Assembly (NCBI GenBank): GCA_028817685.1
Contig: JAPPPC010000414.1
Span: 1-19,094 of the forward strand
DNA length: 19,094 nt
DNA from: Rhodospirillaceae bacterium
GTDB taxonomy: Bacteria > Pseudomonadota > Alphaproteobacteria > UBA8366 > GCA-2717185
Direction: 5' to 3'
In this document: positions 8,117-15,349 of the stretch, piece after piece
Layout of the letters: each line of letters begins with the position of its first letter
How positions within the stretch are numbered: position 1 is the stretch's first letter
Notes under the pieces: model-generated
Databases searched by the model: none
Seen by the model: the letters and a program-made list of their open reading frames with translations, nothing else
What the model was told of the DNA's origin: nothing
Made by a program: the position numbers and the translations under genes

Positions 8117-8767
8117 GTGCAAGATCCGGTTCAACGACACCCCACCCGCGGGGAGCAGCTCGACATTCTGGCGACGCTGATCGCGGACACCGTGGGCCAA
8201 GGCCAGGCCGTGCTGGAGTTCGGCTGCGGCGTCGGTTACGTGGCGCATCTTATCCTCGAGAAACGACCCGACCTCGACATCGTCGGCGTCGACCGCAAGG
8301 GGGACGCGTTGCAGCAGGCGCAAGACATGCTGCCGGCGGGCCGGTTCACCGCGATCGAGGGCGACCTGGAAGCGATCGGCGACATCGCGATCCCGGACAA
8401 AGCCTACGGCGCAATCTTCACCGCTCTCACCTTCCACGACCTGCCGGACCCCGCAAAACAGGAGGTCATCGCCGCCGCCGCCGCGCGGCTGGCGCCGGGC
8501 GGCTGTTTCTTGCTGTACGACCGGCTGCGCCTGGACGCGCCGTCCCTGTTCCCGCTGCAGCAAAGCATCTGGTCACGCATCGAGCGGGTACATGGAAGCG
8601 GCATGCGCACGGCGGACGATTTCGACGCCTATGTCGAAGACCTCGGCACCGACAACCGCCCGGCCCGCCTGGCGGATTTCCTCGACTGGTTCCCCGCCGC
8701 CGGCCTGACCCCGCAGGTGCTGCATTTGCACGGCAACGTGGCGCTGATCGGCGGGGCGAAGGGTTAG
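8117..8767 (+). CDS. Class I SAM-dependent methyltransferase (Methyltransf_25-like)
   Basis: A 216-residue protein with the SAM-binding motif I VLEFGCGVG (residues 32-40), the strand-2 acidic end IVGVDRKG (56-63), a motif II-like GAIFTALTFHDLPD and the strand-5 GGCFLLYDRL. This is a complete Rossmann methyltransferase core. FHDLP and the following region resemble small-molecule or quinone-type methyltransferases, but the substrate is not readable. The start is GTG at 8117, six bases after TGGGAG, which is better placed than any ATG. The gene is probably transcribed alone from the AT-rich divergent region. It is followed by the first of two direct repeats that bracket the GIY-YIG gene. It shows no close similarity to the methyltransferase at 4569-5234 beyond the fold motifs. 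Confidence 0.85.
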   Translation: MQDPVQRHPTRGEQLDILATLIADTVGQGQAVLEFGCGVGYVAHLILEKRPDLDIVGVDRKGDALQQAQDMLPAGRFTAIEGDLEAIGDIAIPDKAYGAIFTALTFHDLPDPAKQEVIAAAAARLAPGGCFLLYDRLRLDAPSLFPLQQSIWSRIERVHGSGMRTADDFDAYVEDLGTDNRPARLADFLDWFPAAGLTPQVLHLHGNVALIGGAKG

Positions 8768-8786
8768 GCGGGAATTCACACCTCCG

Positions 8787-8894
8787 CCGTGTGCCCCGGC
8801 CACAGAGCCGGGGCCCAGCCAGGAAACATCGCGCGGCCCGTCCCCTACCGCCGACGGCGCAGGCTGGGTCCCGGATTAAATCCGGGACGCCACG
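8787..8894 (+). repeat. REP-like palindromic repeat, copy 2 (left of GIY-YIG gene)
   Basis: A 108-bp unit matching the copy at 9292-9399 in the same orientation with 6 mismatches and no gaps. The left hairpin is CCCCGGC (8794-8800), loop cacaga, GCCGGGG (8807-8813). The right hairpin is GTCCCGGATT (8868-8877), one base, AATCCGGGAC (8879-8888). The inner GGGCCCAGCC and GGCTGGGTCC are nearly complementary, so the whole unit can fold into one long hairpin. Weaker similarity extends left to about 8775. It sits 19 bases after the methyltransferase stop and could stabilise or terminate that transcript. Confidence 0.88.
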
Positions 8895-8981
8895 AAGCGG
8901 GTCGAACAATGACATCGAAATTTCACCAACGCGTGCGGCGACGCTTGACGAGCCCGTATCATTTCATGCGACGCTCGGTTC

Positions 8982-9263
8982 ATGCCGTACTACGTCTACA
9001 TCCTCGCGAGTAAGCGAAACGGAACGCTCTATGTCGGCCTGACGAACGACCTGGCCCGGCGCGTATACGAACACAAGCAGGGTTTGGCCGACGGGTTCAC
9101 GAAACGTCACGGCGTGAAAACGCTGGTCCATGCTGAATCGTATGAAGACATAGACGCCGCCAGGGCGCAGGAGAGGCGTCTCAAACGCTGGAAGCGGGCG
9201 TGGAAACTGACCCTGATCGAGAGGGACAATCCAGATTGGCTGGATCTTTACAAGAGGTTGTGA
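8982..9263 (+). CDS. Small GIY-YIG nuclease family protein
   Basis: A 93-residue single-domain GIY-YIG protein of the short UPF0213/URI-like type. The GIY strand is VYI (5-7) in YYVYILAS, the YIG strand is YVG (17-19), a catalytic-type Arg is in NDLARRVYEHK (26/27), and the metal-binding Glu is Glu64 in AQERRLKRW. The conserved ending NPDWLDLY is present. The GIY-YIG domain is a nicking or cleaving endonuclease fold; cellular roles of these short versions are largely unknown. Start: ATG begins the conserved MPYYVYIL; no strong ribosome-binding site is seen. The gene is tightly bracketed by two near-identical direct repeats (8787-8894 and 9292-9399), which suggests a cassette or a functional link to the repeat. 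Confident on fold; the link to the repeats is hypothesis. Confidence 0.9.
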   Translation: MPYYVYILASKRNGTLYVGLTNDLARRVYEHKQGLADGFTKRHGVKTLVHAESYEDIDAARAQERRLKRWKRAWKLTLIERDNPDWLDLYKRL

Positions 9264-9291
9264 TCGTTACAACGCCGCCTTCATACCGGCC

Positions 9292-9399
9292 CCGTGTTCC
9301 CCGGCCGCAGAGCCGGGGTCCAGCCGGGAAACATCGCGCGGCCCGTCCCCTACCGCCGGCGGCGCAGGCTGGGTCCCGGATTAAATCCGGGACGTCACG
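9292..9399 (+). repeat. REP-like palindromic repeat, copy 3 (right of GIY-YIG gene)
   Basis: A 108-bp unit in direct orientation to the copy at 8787-8894, identical at 102 of 108 positions. All six differences are single substitutions. Both terminal hairpins are intact: CCCCGGC/GCCGGGG and the GTCCCGGATT-A-AATCCGGGAC palindrome. It lies between the ends of the convergent GIY-YIG (+) and thioesterase (-) genes, where it may also block read-through. Confidence 0.88.
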
Positions 9400-9426
9400 T
9401 TGCGTTCTCACAGCGCCTTATCCGCC

Positions 9427-9819
9427 CTACAAATACTTATACGCGCCCTGCCCCGACGAATAGATCTTGCCGCTTTCCGCGTCGACGACGCGGACGTCGG
9501 AGAAGAACATGGAGCGGCCCTTGCGGATGATGCGGCCTTCGGCGTGCACCGTCTCGCCCATCGCGGTCGACAGGAAATTGCAGGTCAAATTGACGGTCAC
9601 CGCCTTGCGCGTCTCGCCGCTGGCGCGGCCGCCGGCCATGATGCCGGCGATGTCCATCAGCGACATCAGCACGCCGCCATGGATATAGTCGCCGCGGTTG
9701 CGGTGATGGTTGAGGCCGGTCATTTCCAGGCGCACGAACCCCTCGTCCCGCTCGACCACCTTGTAGTCGAGGAAGCTGTGATAGGAATCGGCCGGCGGCG
9801 GGGGCAATGTGTCGTTCAT
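9427..9819 (-). CDS. PaaI-family (hotdog fold) thioesterase
   Basis: A 130-residue hotdog-fold protein of the PaaI/4HBT group, typical in length. After a proline-rich N terminus it has FVRLEMTGLNHHRNRGDYIHGGVLMSL, containing the family's hydrophilic loop plus HGGV, the helix LMDIAGIMAG, a central strand pair (KAVTVNLTCNFL), and the closing VVDAESGKIYSSGQGAYKY. Such enzymes hydrolyse acyl-CoA thioesters in the cytoplasm; the acyl group is not predictable. The start ATG at 9817-9819 has GGAG five bases upstream on the minus strand. A much longer open frame continues upstream (to 11079), but it is antisense to the hydantoinase gene and is not coding. It is divergent from the hydantoinase gene across 129 bp, so shared regulation is possible. 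Confidence 0.88.
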   Translation of the reverse strand: MNDTLPPPPADSYHSFLDYKVVERDEGFVRLEMTGLNHHRNRGDYIHGGVLMSLMDIAGIMAGGRASGETRKAVTVNLTCNFLSTAMGETVHAEGRIIRKGRSMFFSDVRVVDAESGKIYSSGQGAYKYL

Positions 9820-9948
9820 GGGGGCTCCACTTTGATGCAGCGGCCTTTTTACCCATAAGGAACGGGGTTTCAAGGGCGCGAAACGCTTGTGCCGCGGGCG
9901 GCACCTTGTCAAAGTTGCGGCGCATTGGTGAATTTCGGGAGACAATCC

Positions 9949-11415
9949 ATGGCGGCTTTCGATCTGGTGGTGCGCGGCGGCGAGGTCGTGACGGCGACGG
10001 ACCGCACGGTCTGCGATGTGGGTGTGCGCGACGGCAAGATCGCGGCGCTGGGACAGGGGCTGGACGCGGGCGCGCGCGAGATCGACGCGGCGGGAAAGCT
10101 GGTGATGCCCGGCGGGATCGACAGCCATTGCCATATCGAGCAGGTGTCGGGCATGGGCGTGATGTGCGCCGACGATTTTCACAGCGGCACGGTGGCGGCC
10201 GCGTTCGGCGGGACAACGACGATCATCCCGTTCGCGGCACAGCATCGCGGCCAGTCGGCGGCGGCGGTCGTCAAGGATTATCGCGAACGGGGCGACGCCA
10301 AGGCGGTGATCGACTACGCGGTGCATCTGATCATCACCGATCCGACCGAGCAGGTGCTGGGCCAGGAGCTGCCGGCGCTGATCCGCGACGGCTATACCTC
10401 CTTCAAGGTCTATATGACCTATGACGGGACCAAGCTCGACGACTATCAGATGCTCGAGGTGCTCGCCACCGCGCGGCGCGAGGGCGCGCTGACGATGATC
10501 CATGCGGAGAACTGGGACATGATCCGCTGGCTGGCGCAGCGCCTGATCGATGGCGGCAACCGGGCGCCGGTCTATCACGGGGTGAGCCATGCCGAGGTCG
10601 CCGAGGGCGAGGCGACGCACCGGGCGATCGCGCTGGGCCGGCTGCTCGACACGCCGCTGCTGATCGTCCACGTCTCCGCCGAGGAGGCGATGGAAGAGAT
10701 CCGCATGGCCCAGGCCAAGGGGCTGAAGGTCTATGGCGAGACCTGCCCGCAATATCTGTTCCTGACCCTGGACGATCTCGACCGCGAGGGGATGGAAGGT
10801 GCGATGTTCTGCTGCAGCCCGCCGCCGCGCGACAAGGCGGGGCAGAAAGCGATCTGGCACGGCATTCAGACCGGCATCTTCCAGGTCGTTTCCTCCGATC
10901 ACGCGCCGTACCGGTTCGACGAGACGGGCAAGCTGAAGGCGGGGCCGAATCCGTCCTTCAAGGAGATCGCGAACGGCGTGCCGGGGATCGAGCTGCGCCT
11001 GCCGATGCTGTTCTCCGAAGGGGTCGGCAAGGGGCGGATCGACATCCACCGCTTCGTCGATATCACCTCGACGGCGCATGCCAAGATCTACGGGCTATAT
11101 CCGCGCAAAGGGACGATCGCGGTCGGCACGGACGCGGATATGGCGATCTGGGACCCGGAGCGGAAGGTCACAGTCACGGCGGACATGCTGCACGACAATA
11201 CGGGCTACACGCCCTATGAAGGCATGGAGCTGACCGGCTGGCCGGTGCAGGTGGTGAGCCGCGGGCGGGTCGTGGTCGAGGATGGCGAACTGCATGCCGA
11301 GCAGGGCAGCGGCATCTTCCAGCCCTGCGACAAGCCGGAGAGCGCGAAGCCGCTCGGTCGCGTACAACGAGAGCTTGATCCAAAACGCAACTTTGGCGCG
11401 AATTTACTGTTTTGA
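9949..11415 (+). CDS. Dihydropyrimidinase / D-hydantoinase
   Basis: A 488-residue cyclic amidohydrolase that opens hydantoin or dihydropyrimidine rings to N-carbamoyl amino acids. The complete binuclear metal site is visible: His60 and His62 (GGIDSHCHIEQ), the carboxylated-type Lys153 (SFKVYMTY), His185 (IHAEN), His241 (VHVS) and Asp317 (SSDHAP). The C-terminal beta-domain restarts at KGTIAVGTDADMAIWDP. Start: ATG at 9949 opens the canonical small N-terminal beta-domain (FDLVVRGGEVV) and follows CGGGAG; a further-upstream ATG at 9889 adds atypical residues. The downstream gene starts on a TTG overlapping the stop, indicating an operon. With the racemase and carbamoylase genes on the other strand it completes a hydantoin-to-amino-acid pathway. 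Pyrimidine catabolism is the alternative, but the DCase-type partner favours hydantoins. Confidence 0.93.
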   Translation: MAAFDLVVRGGEVVTATDRTVCDVGVRDGKIAALGQGLDAGAREIDAAGKLVMPGGIDSHCHIEQVSGMGVMCADDFHSGTVAAAFGGTTTIIPFAAQHRGQSAAAVVKDYRERGDAKAVIDYAVHLIITDPTEQVLGQELPALIRDGYTSFKVYMTYDGTKLDDYQMLEVLATARREGALTMIHAENWDMIRWLAQRLIDGGNRAPVYHGVSHAEVAEGEATHRAIALGRLLDTPLLIVHVSAEEAMEEIRMAQAKGLKVYGETCPQYLFLTLDDLDREGMEGAMFCCSPPPRDKAGQKAIWHGIQTGIFQVVSSDHAPYRFDETGKLKAGPNPSFKEIANGVPGIELRLPMLFSEGVGKGRIDIHRFVDITSTAHAKIYGLYPRKGTIAVGTDADMAIWDPERKVTVTADMLHDNTGYTPYEGMELTGWPVQVVSRGRVVVEDGELHAEQGSGIFQPCDKPESAKPLGRVQRELDPKRNFGANLLF

Positions 11416-12272
11416 CGAAACACCCCCACATAACCATCACACCGCCGCGTGGTACGCCCGCGCCCGTCGTCTTCGACTCGCCGCATAGCGGCAGCCACTA
11501 TCCGGACGATTTCGACTATGTCGTGCCGCTATCGATGCTGCGCCGGGGCGAGGATCCGTGCGTCGAGGAACTGTTCGCCGCAGCCCCGGACCATGGCGCG
11601 CCGCTGATCGCGGCGGAGTTCAGCCGCATGTATATCGATCCCAACCGGTCGGCCGCCGATCTCGATCCGGAGATGCTGGACGGCGAATGGCCGCACCCGA
11701 TCGAGGTCAGCCACAAGACCAAATCCGGCATGGGCTTGATCCGCAGCCGTTCGGGGCGGGACCGCAAGCCGATCTACGAACGCAAGCTGTCCATCGAAGA
11801 AGTGCACAATCGCATCGAACGATATTGGCGGCCCTATCACGACGCGTTGCGCGACCATCTCGACAGCACCCATGCGGCCTTCGGCGCCGCCTGGCACATC
11901 AACTGCCATTCAATGCCGTCGAAATGGGCGACCGGGTTCGAGAAGGCCGGCGAGCCAAACGAGAACGACTACGTGCTGGGCAACCGCGACGGCACGACCG
12001 CCGGGGTCGAATTCACCGAGCTGGTGCGCGAGACACTCGCCGGTTTCGGCTTCCATGTCGGCATCAATGATGGGCAGAAAGGGGTCGAGCTGGTGCGCGC
12101 CTACAGCGACCCGGCGCAAGAACGCCACAGCCTGCAAATCGAGATCAACCGCCGGCTCTATTGGGACGAGCGCAATATGAAAAAGCGCGAGGGCCATTTC
12201 GAGGAGCAGCGCGACATCATGACAAAGCTGATCGAGACGGTCTGCGATTACGCGCGCAGCCGGGCGGGATAA
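11412..12272 (+). CDS. N-formylglutamate amidohydrolase family protein
   Basis: A 286-residue member of PF05013. Family motifs are FDSPHSGSHYP (21-31), SRMYIDPNRS (71-80), the HKTKSGMGLI region (101-110) and HINCHSMPS (162-170), followed by EINRRLYWDE. The family contains HutG-type N-formylglutamate deformylases and related zinc-dependent acyl-amino-acid hydrolases; His24, the glutamate region and His162/His166 are the likely metal or catalytic positions by analogy. It starts with TTG overlapping the hydantoinase stop (TTGA at 11412-11415), so it is probably translated by coupling. No other histidine-degradation (hut) genes are in the window, so the substrate may instead be an N-acyl or N-carbamoyl amino acid connected to hydantoin use. 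Family is certain, substrate is inference. Confidence 0.9.
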   Translation: MTKHPHITITPPRGTPAPVVFDSPHSGSHYPDDFDYVVPLSMLRRGEDPCVEELFAAAPDHGAPLIAAEFSRMYIDPNRSAADLDPEMLDGEWPHPIEVSHKTKSGMGLIRSRSGRDRKPIYERKLSIEEVHNRIERYWRPYHDALRDHLDSTHAAFGAAWHINCHSMPSKWATGFEKAGEPNENDYVLGNRDGTTAGVEFTELVRETLAGFGFHVGINDGQKGVELVRAYSDPAQERHSLQIEINRRLYWDERNMKKREGHFEEQRDIMTKLIETVCDYARSRAG

Positions 12273-12291
12273 CGGCGGTCCGCGGAAAACG

Positions 12292-13476
12292 ATGACGGAA
12301 GAACGCGTCTTTATTGCCGGCGCCGGCCCGGTCGGGCTTTCGGCGGCGGCACGGCTGGTTCACCACGGCGTCCCGGTGACCGTGTTCGAGACCGGTCCCG
12401 ATCTCGCGACGGAGTCGCGCGCCTCTACCTTTCATCCCTCGACTCTCGACATGCTGGATGAGCTCGGCGCGGCCGCGCCGCTGGAGGCGCATGGGTTGCG
12501 CGCGCCCAAACTGCAATATCGCAACAAGCGCGACGGGCTGATCGCGCGGTTCGATTTCGGCGACATCGCCGACCTCACCAATCACCCCTTCCGGCTGCAA
12601 TGCGAACAGTGGCGCCTGACGCGTATTCTGCTCGACAAGCTTGAGCCGAACCCGGCGTTCGAAATCGTCTTCGACAACGGTATCCAGGACTGCCGCCAGG
12701 ATTCGGACAGCGTGACGGTCGTGCTGAAACAGGGCGAGAGAACCGGCCGCTGGCTGATCGGCGCGGACGGCGCAAGCAGTCAGGTGCGGCGCGCGATCGA
12801 TGTCGAGTTCGAAGGCTTCACCTGGCCGGAACGGTTTCTGGTTCTCAGCACGCCGTTCGAGTTCGCCGACGAAATTCCGGATTTGGACCCCGTCAGCTAT
12901 GTCGCGGATCCGCAGCAATGGCATTTCCTGCTGCGCATTCCGGGACTATGTCGGGTAATGCTGCCGATCCCTGCCGACATGTCGGACGCCGCCGCGCTAG
13001 ACCCGGAGTATGGGCGCCGCTGTCTGGATTGGGTCGCCGCCGGCGCCGGCCCGTCCGACGTCGTGCATCGCACGCTCTACCGGGTCCATCAACGGGTCGC
13101 CAAAACGTTCCGGCGGGGGCGTGTGTTCCTGGCCGGCGATGCGGCGCATATCAACAATCCACTCGGCGGCATGGGCATGAATGGCGGCATCCACGACGCG
13201 TTCAATCTGACGGACCGGCTTGCCGAAGTCTGGCACGGAAGCGCGGAGTCGACGCAGCTCGACCTGTACGACCGGCAACGGCGGACGGTCACCATGGAGG
13301 CGGTGCAGGTCCAGACGATTCAGAACAAGAAAGATTTGGAAACCGCCGACGACACGGATCAGGCCGAATTCCGCGACCGGCTGCGCAATACCGAAGCCGA
13401 CCCGGACCTGAGACGCGCCTACCTGCAACGTATCTCGATGATGGCGTCGCTGAAGCGCGCCGCGGAGATCGACTGA
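12292..13476 (+). CDS. FAD-dependent aromatic-type monooxygenase (PF01494)
   Basis: A 394-residue group A flavoprotein hydroxylase. It shows the N-terminal dinucleotide motif GAGPVG (10-15) with Glu33 ending strand 2 (VFETG), the DG motif LIGADGASSQVRR (156-167) and the GD motif VFLAGDAAHINNPLGG (279-292), followed by MGMNGGIHDAFNL. Such enzymes hydroxylate small aromatic or heteroaromatic rings with NAD(P)H and O2. At this length it lacks the C-terminal thioredoxin-like domain of the phenol-hydroxylase/MhpA group. It starts 19 bp after the formylglutamate-hydrolase gene, the third gene of the hydantoinase operon. It may prepare the substrate or act on a side chain; neither is shown by sequence. 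ATG start chosen because GAGPVG follows at the usual distance. Confidence 0.88.
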   Translation: MTEERVFIAGAGPVGLSAAARLVHHGVPVTVFETGPDLATESRASTFHPSTLDMLDELGAAAPLEAHGLRAPKLQYRNKRDGLIARFDFGDIADLTNHPFRLQCEQWRLTRILLDKLEPNPAFEIVFDNGIQDCRQDSDSVTVVLKQGERTGRWLIGADGASSQVRRAIDVEFEGFTWPERFLVLSTPFEFADEIPDLDPVSYVADPQQWHFLLRIPGLCRVMLPIPADMSDAAALDPEYGRRCLDWVAAGAGPSDVVHRTLYRVHQRVAKTFRRGRVFLAGDAAHINNPLGGMGMNGGIHDAFNLTDRLAEVWHGSAESTQLDLYDRQRRTVTMEAVQVQTIQNKKDLETADDTDQAEFRDRLRNTEADPDLRRAYLQRISMMASLKRAAEID

Positions 13477-13508
13477 GCGCGCGGAAAGCTCAACACCGAC
13501 CTGTCAGG

Positions 13509-13640
13509 TTACGGCTTCCGGCGGTAGTGCCGCAGAAACTTTTCATGATCGTCGCGATAGGACCGGAACCGCCGCAGGCTAAGATAGGCGCCGACACCGT
13601 TCACAAAGCAGACCAGCACCGTCACGAGAATGAAGGCCAT
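13509..13640 (-). CDS. 43-residue single-pass membrane protein
   Basis: A small ORF beginning MAFILVTVLVCFVNGVGAYL, a single hydrophobic transmembrane helix (about residues 2-20). It is followed by a strongly basic/acidic tail (SLRRFRSYRDDHEKF, ending RHYRRKP) that should stay in the cytoplasm by the positive-inside rule. Support for coding is the perfect Shine-Dalgarno GGAGG six bases before the ATG at 13638-13640 and its position after the racemase gene on the same strand, 106 bp downstream. An open frame extends upstream to 13823 but runs antisense through the racemase region and has implausible composition. I do not recognise a family. It might anchor or modulate a transporter or enzyme; this is speculation. 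Confidence 0.68.
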   Translation of the reverse strand: MAFILVTVLVCFVNGVGAYLSLRRFRSYRDDHEKFLRHYRRKP

Positions 13641-13746
13641 CGCGCGCCTCCGACAATCCCGCTTCGATGTAACCGGCCTCGTGGCTCGACAGGACGAGCC
13701 GCAGGTTATCGTCCCGTATCGGACGACTTGCCATGACAGTGCCGTG

Positions 13747-14403
13747 TCACCCGCAGCGCAGCTGCCCCATCGCCATTGCGACGGCGGACTGGCTCGGTTC
13801 GACGACGGGCAGCCCCACCGCATCGGATACCTGGTTGCGGTAACGCGCCATGCCCGCGCAGCCCAGGATCAGCACATCCGCCCCGTCTTCGTCGCGCAAG
13901 GCCTTGCCGGTCTCGATCATGCGGTCCAGCACCTTATCTTCCTGAGCGAGCTCCACCACACCGAGTCCGATGGCGCGATCGCCGGCACTGCGGGACTCGA
14001 TTCCCATCTGCCGGACATAGCGGCCGTGGCGCTTCACCGACGGCTCCAGGATCGAGATGACGCCGAACTTCTCACCTTTGGTCATCGCGGTCAGATAAGC
14101 GGCTTCGGCGATGCCCAGTACCGGATGGTCCGTCCGCTCGCGTGCGGCGTGCAGGCCGGGGTCACTGAAGCAGGCGATCACAAACGCGCCGGCATCGTTG
14201 TCCCGGGCGCGGATGTAATCGCAGAGTGGCAGGATGATGCTGTCGGAGTCATGTTGGCTTTCGATCCCCGGCGGCCCTTCGTTCATCGTGACGCATTCGA
14301 TCGCCGGTCCACCATCCAAGCGCAGCGGCTGCATGGCCATGTCGATCGCATCAGTGCAAGCCTCGGTCGAATTCGGATTAATCACGACGATGGATTCGCG
14401 CAT
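13747..14403 (-). CDS. Hydantoin racemase (Asp/Glu racemase superfamily)
   Basis: A 218-residue protein of PF01177 that interconverts D- and L-5-monosubstituted hydantoins without cofactor, by a two-base mechanism. Both catalytic cysteines are present: Cys78 in VIACFSDPGL and Cys182 in LILGCAGMARYR, close to Cys76/Cys181 of characterised hydantoin racemases. The N-terminal VINPNSTEACT and the VLGIAEAAYLTA segment are also typical. It starts four bases after the carbamoylase stop, clearly one operon. Racemisation lets a D-selective hydantoinase and carbamoylase convert a racemic mixture completely. Alternatives in the superfamily (maleate isomerase, aspartate or glutamate racemase, allantoin racemase) fit less well given the neighbours, although allantoin racemase is close in sequence. 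Confidence 0.9.
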   Translation of the reverse strand: MRESIVVINPNSTEACTDAIDMAMQPLRLDGGPAIECVTMNEGPPGIESQHDSDSIILPLCDYIRARDNDAGAFVIACFSDPGLHAARERTDHPVLGIAEAAYLTAMTKGEKFGVISILEPSVKRHGRYVRQMGIESRSAGDRAIGLGVVELAQEDKVLDRMIETGKALRDEDGADVLILGCAGMARYRNQVSDAVGLPVVEPSQSAVAMAMGQLRCG

Positions 14404-14407
14404 CGGT

Positions 14408-15349
14408 CTATTCCTCCGGCGGCGGGACGGCGCCGACCTGTTCGGTGATGATCTTGTAGTGCTCCGGCCGGCGATGGGCCTCGAAATTGAAGATCGTCGT
14501 TTTGTTGAAAGTGCATTCGTCCAGGTCGCATTCGGCGACGATCAACTCGTCGCCCAAAGTATGCGCCTGTGCCACGATCTCCCCGGATGGGGCAACGATG
14601 ACGCTGCCGCCCATCAGGTCGCAACCCTCTTCCGGTCCTGCCTTGGCCACCCCGACCACCCAAGTGCCGTTCTGGTAGGCGCCCGCCTGCATGGTGATGT
14701 GATTATGCATCATGCGCACGTGAAACGGCTCTGGTCCGACCGCGTTGGCCGCCGGCGTGTTGTATCCGAGCATCACCATTTCGACACCCTGCATGCCCAT
14801 GACGCGGAACGTCTCCGGCCAGCGCCGGTCGTTGCACAGGCACATGCCCATCACACCGCCCATCGTGCGCCAAACCGGGAAGCCGAGATTGCCGACCTCG
14901 AAATAGCCTTTCTCGAGATGTTGCCAAGGACGCTCCGGCTCATGCTCCGCATGGCCCGGCAGGTGCACCTTGCGATAGCGCCCGACGATGTTGGAGTCCT
15001 TGTCGACCAGGATCGACGTGTTGTAGCGGTGCGTTTCGCCATCTTCGACCGTCTTTTCCGCATATCCGAGATAGAAGCCGATGCCATATTCCCGCGCCCG
15101 GTCGAACAGCGGCTGCGTATCCGGGCCGGGCATCTCGCTCTCGAAAAATGAATCGACCTCGTTCTGGCTTTCCATCCACCAGCGTGGAAAGAAGGTCGTC
15201 AATGCCAGTTCGGGAAAGACAACCAAGTCGCAACCGCGCGCGTGCGCCGTATCCAGAAGTGCCAACATGCGGTCGACCACTGCCTTTCGGCTGTCGGCGC
15301 GCGCGATCGGCCCCATCTGCGCCCCGCCCACGGTAATTACTCTCGACAT
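14408..15349 (-). CDS. N-carbamoyl-D-amino acid hydrolase (nitrilase superfamily)
   Basis: A 313-residue carbon-nitrogen hydrolase that cleaves N-carbamoyl-D-amino acids to D-amino acid, CO2 and ammonia. The catalytic triad falls exactly where it does in the well-studied Agrobacterium DCase: Glu47 (VFPELALTTFFPRW), Lys127 (YRKVHLPGH) and Cys172 (MCLCNDRRWPE). Long stretches such as GPIARA, EMPGP, GYAE, NTSILVDK and QHLEK..FE also read like that enzyme. Length is close to the family's ~304. Start: ATG at 15347-15349 lies seven bases after GGGGGA; ATGs two and five codons upstream are possible but too close to the ribosome-binding site. It is the first gene of the carbamoylase-racemase-small membrane protein operon. 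Confidence 0.93.
   Translation of the reverse strand: MSRVITVGGAQMGPIARADSRKAVVDRMLALLDTAHARGCDLVVFPELALTTFFPRWWMESQNEVDSFFESEMPGPDTQPLFDRAREYGIGFYLGYAEKTVEDGETHRYNTSILVDKDSNIVGRYRKVHLPGHAEHEPERPWQHLEKGYFEVGNLGFPVWRTMGGVMGMCLCNDRRWPETFRVMGMQGVEMVMLGYNTPAANAVGPEPFHVRMMHNHITMQAGAYQNGTWVVGVAKAGPEEGCDLMGGSVIVAPSGEIVAQAHTLGDELIVAECDLDECTFNKTTIFNFEAHRRPEHYKIITEQVGAVPPPEE

Noticed and set aside
9906..9934. TTGTCA - 17 bases - TGAATT as a promoter for the hydantoinase gene
   Set aside because: The -10 half is poor, and the implied transcription start would lie within or after the Shine-Dalgarno sequence.
9820..11079. Long minus-strand open frame, continuous with the thioesterase frame and about 420 codons longer, antisense to the hydantoinase gene
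   Set aside because: The sense strand encodes a hydantoinase with every metal ligand intact. The antisense translation is rich in Arg, His and Asp with no motif, as expected in GC-rich DNA where stop codons are rare in the opposite frame. The thioesterase has its own good start at 9819.
13683..13700. GGCTCG-acagga-CGAGCC hairpin downstream of the racemase gene as a terminator
   Set aside because: There is no U-tract on either strand, and the 43-residue gene continues downstream on the same strand, so termination is not supported. It is kept only as a weak structure.
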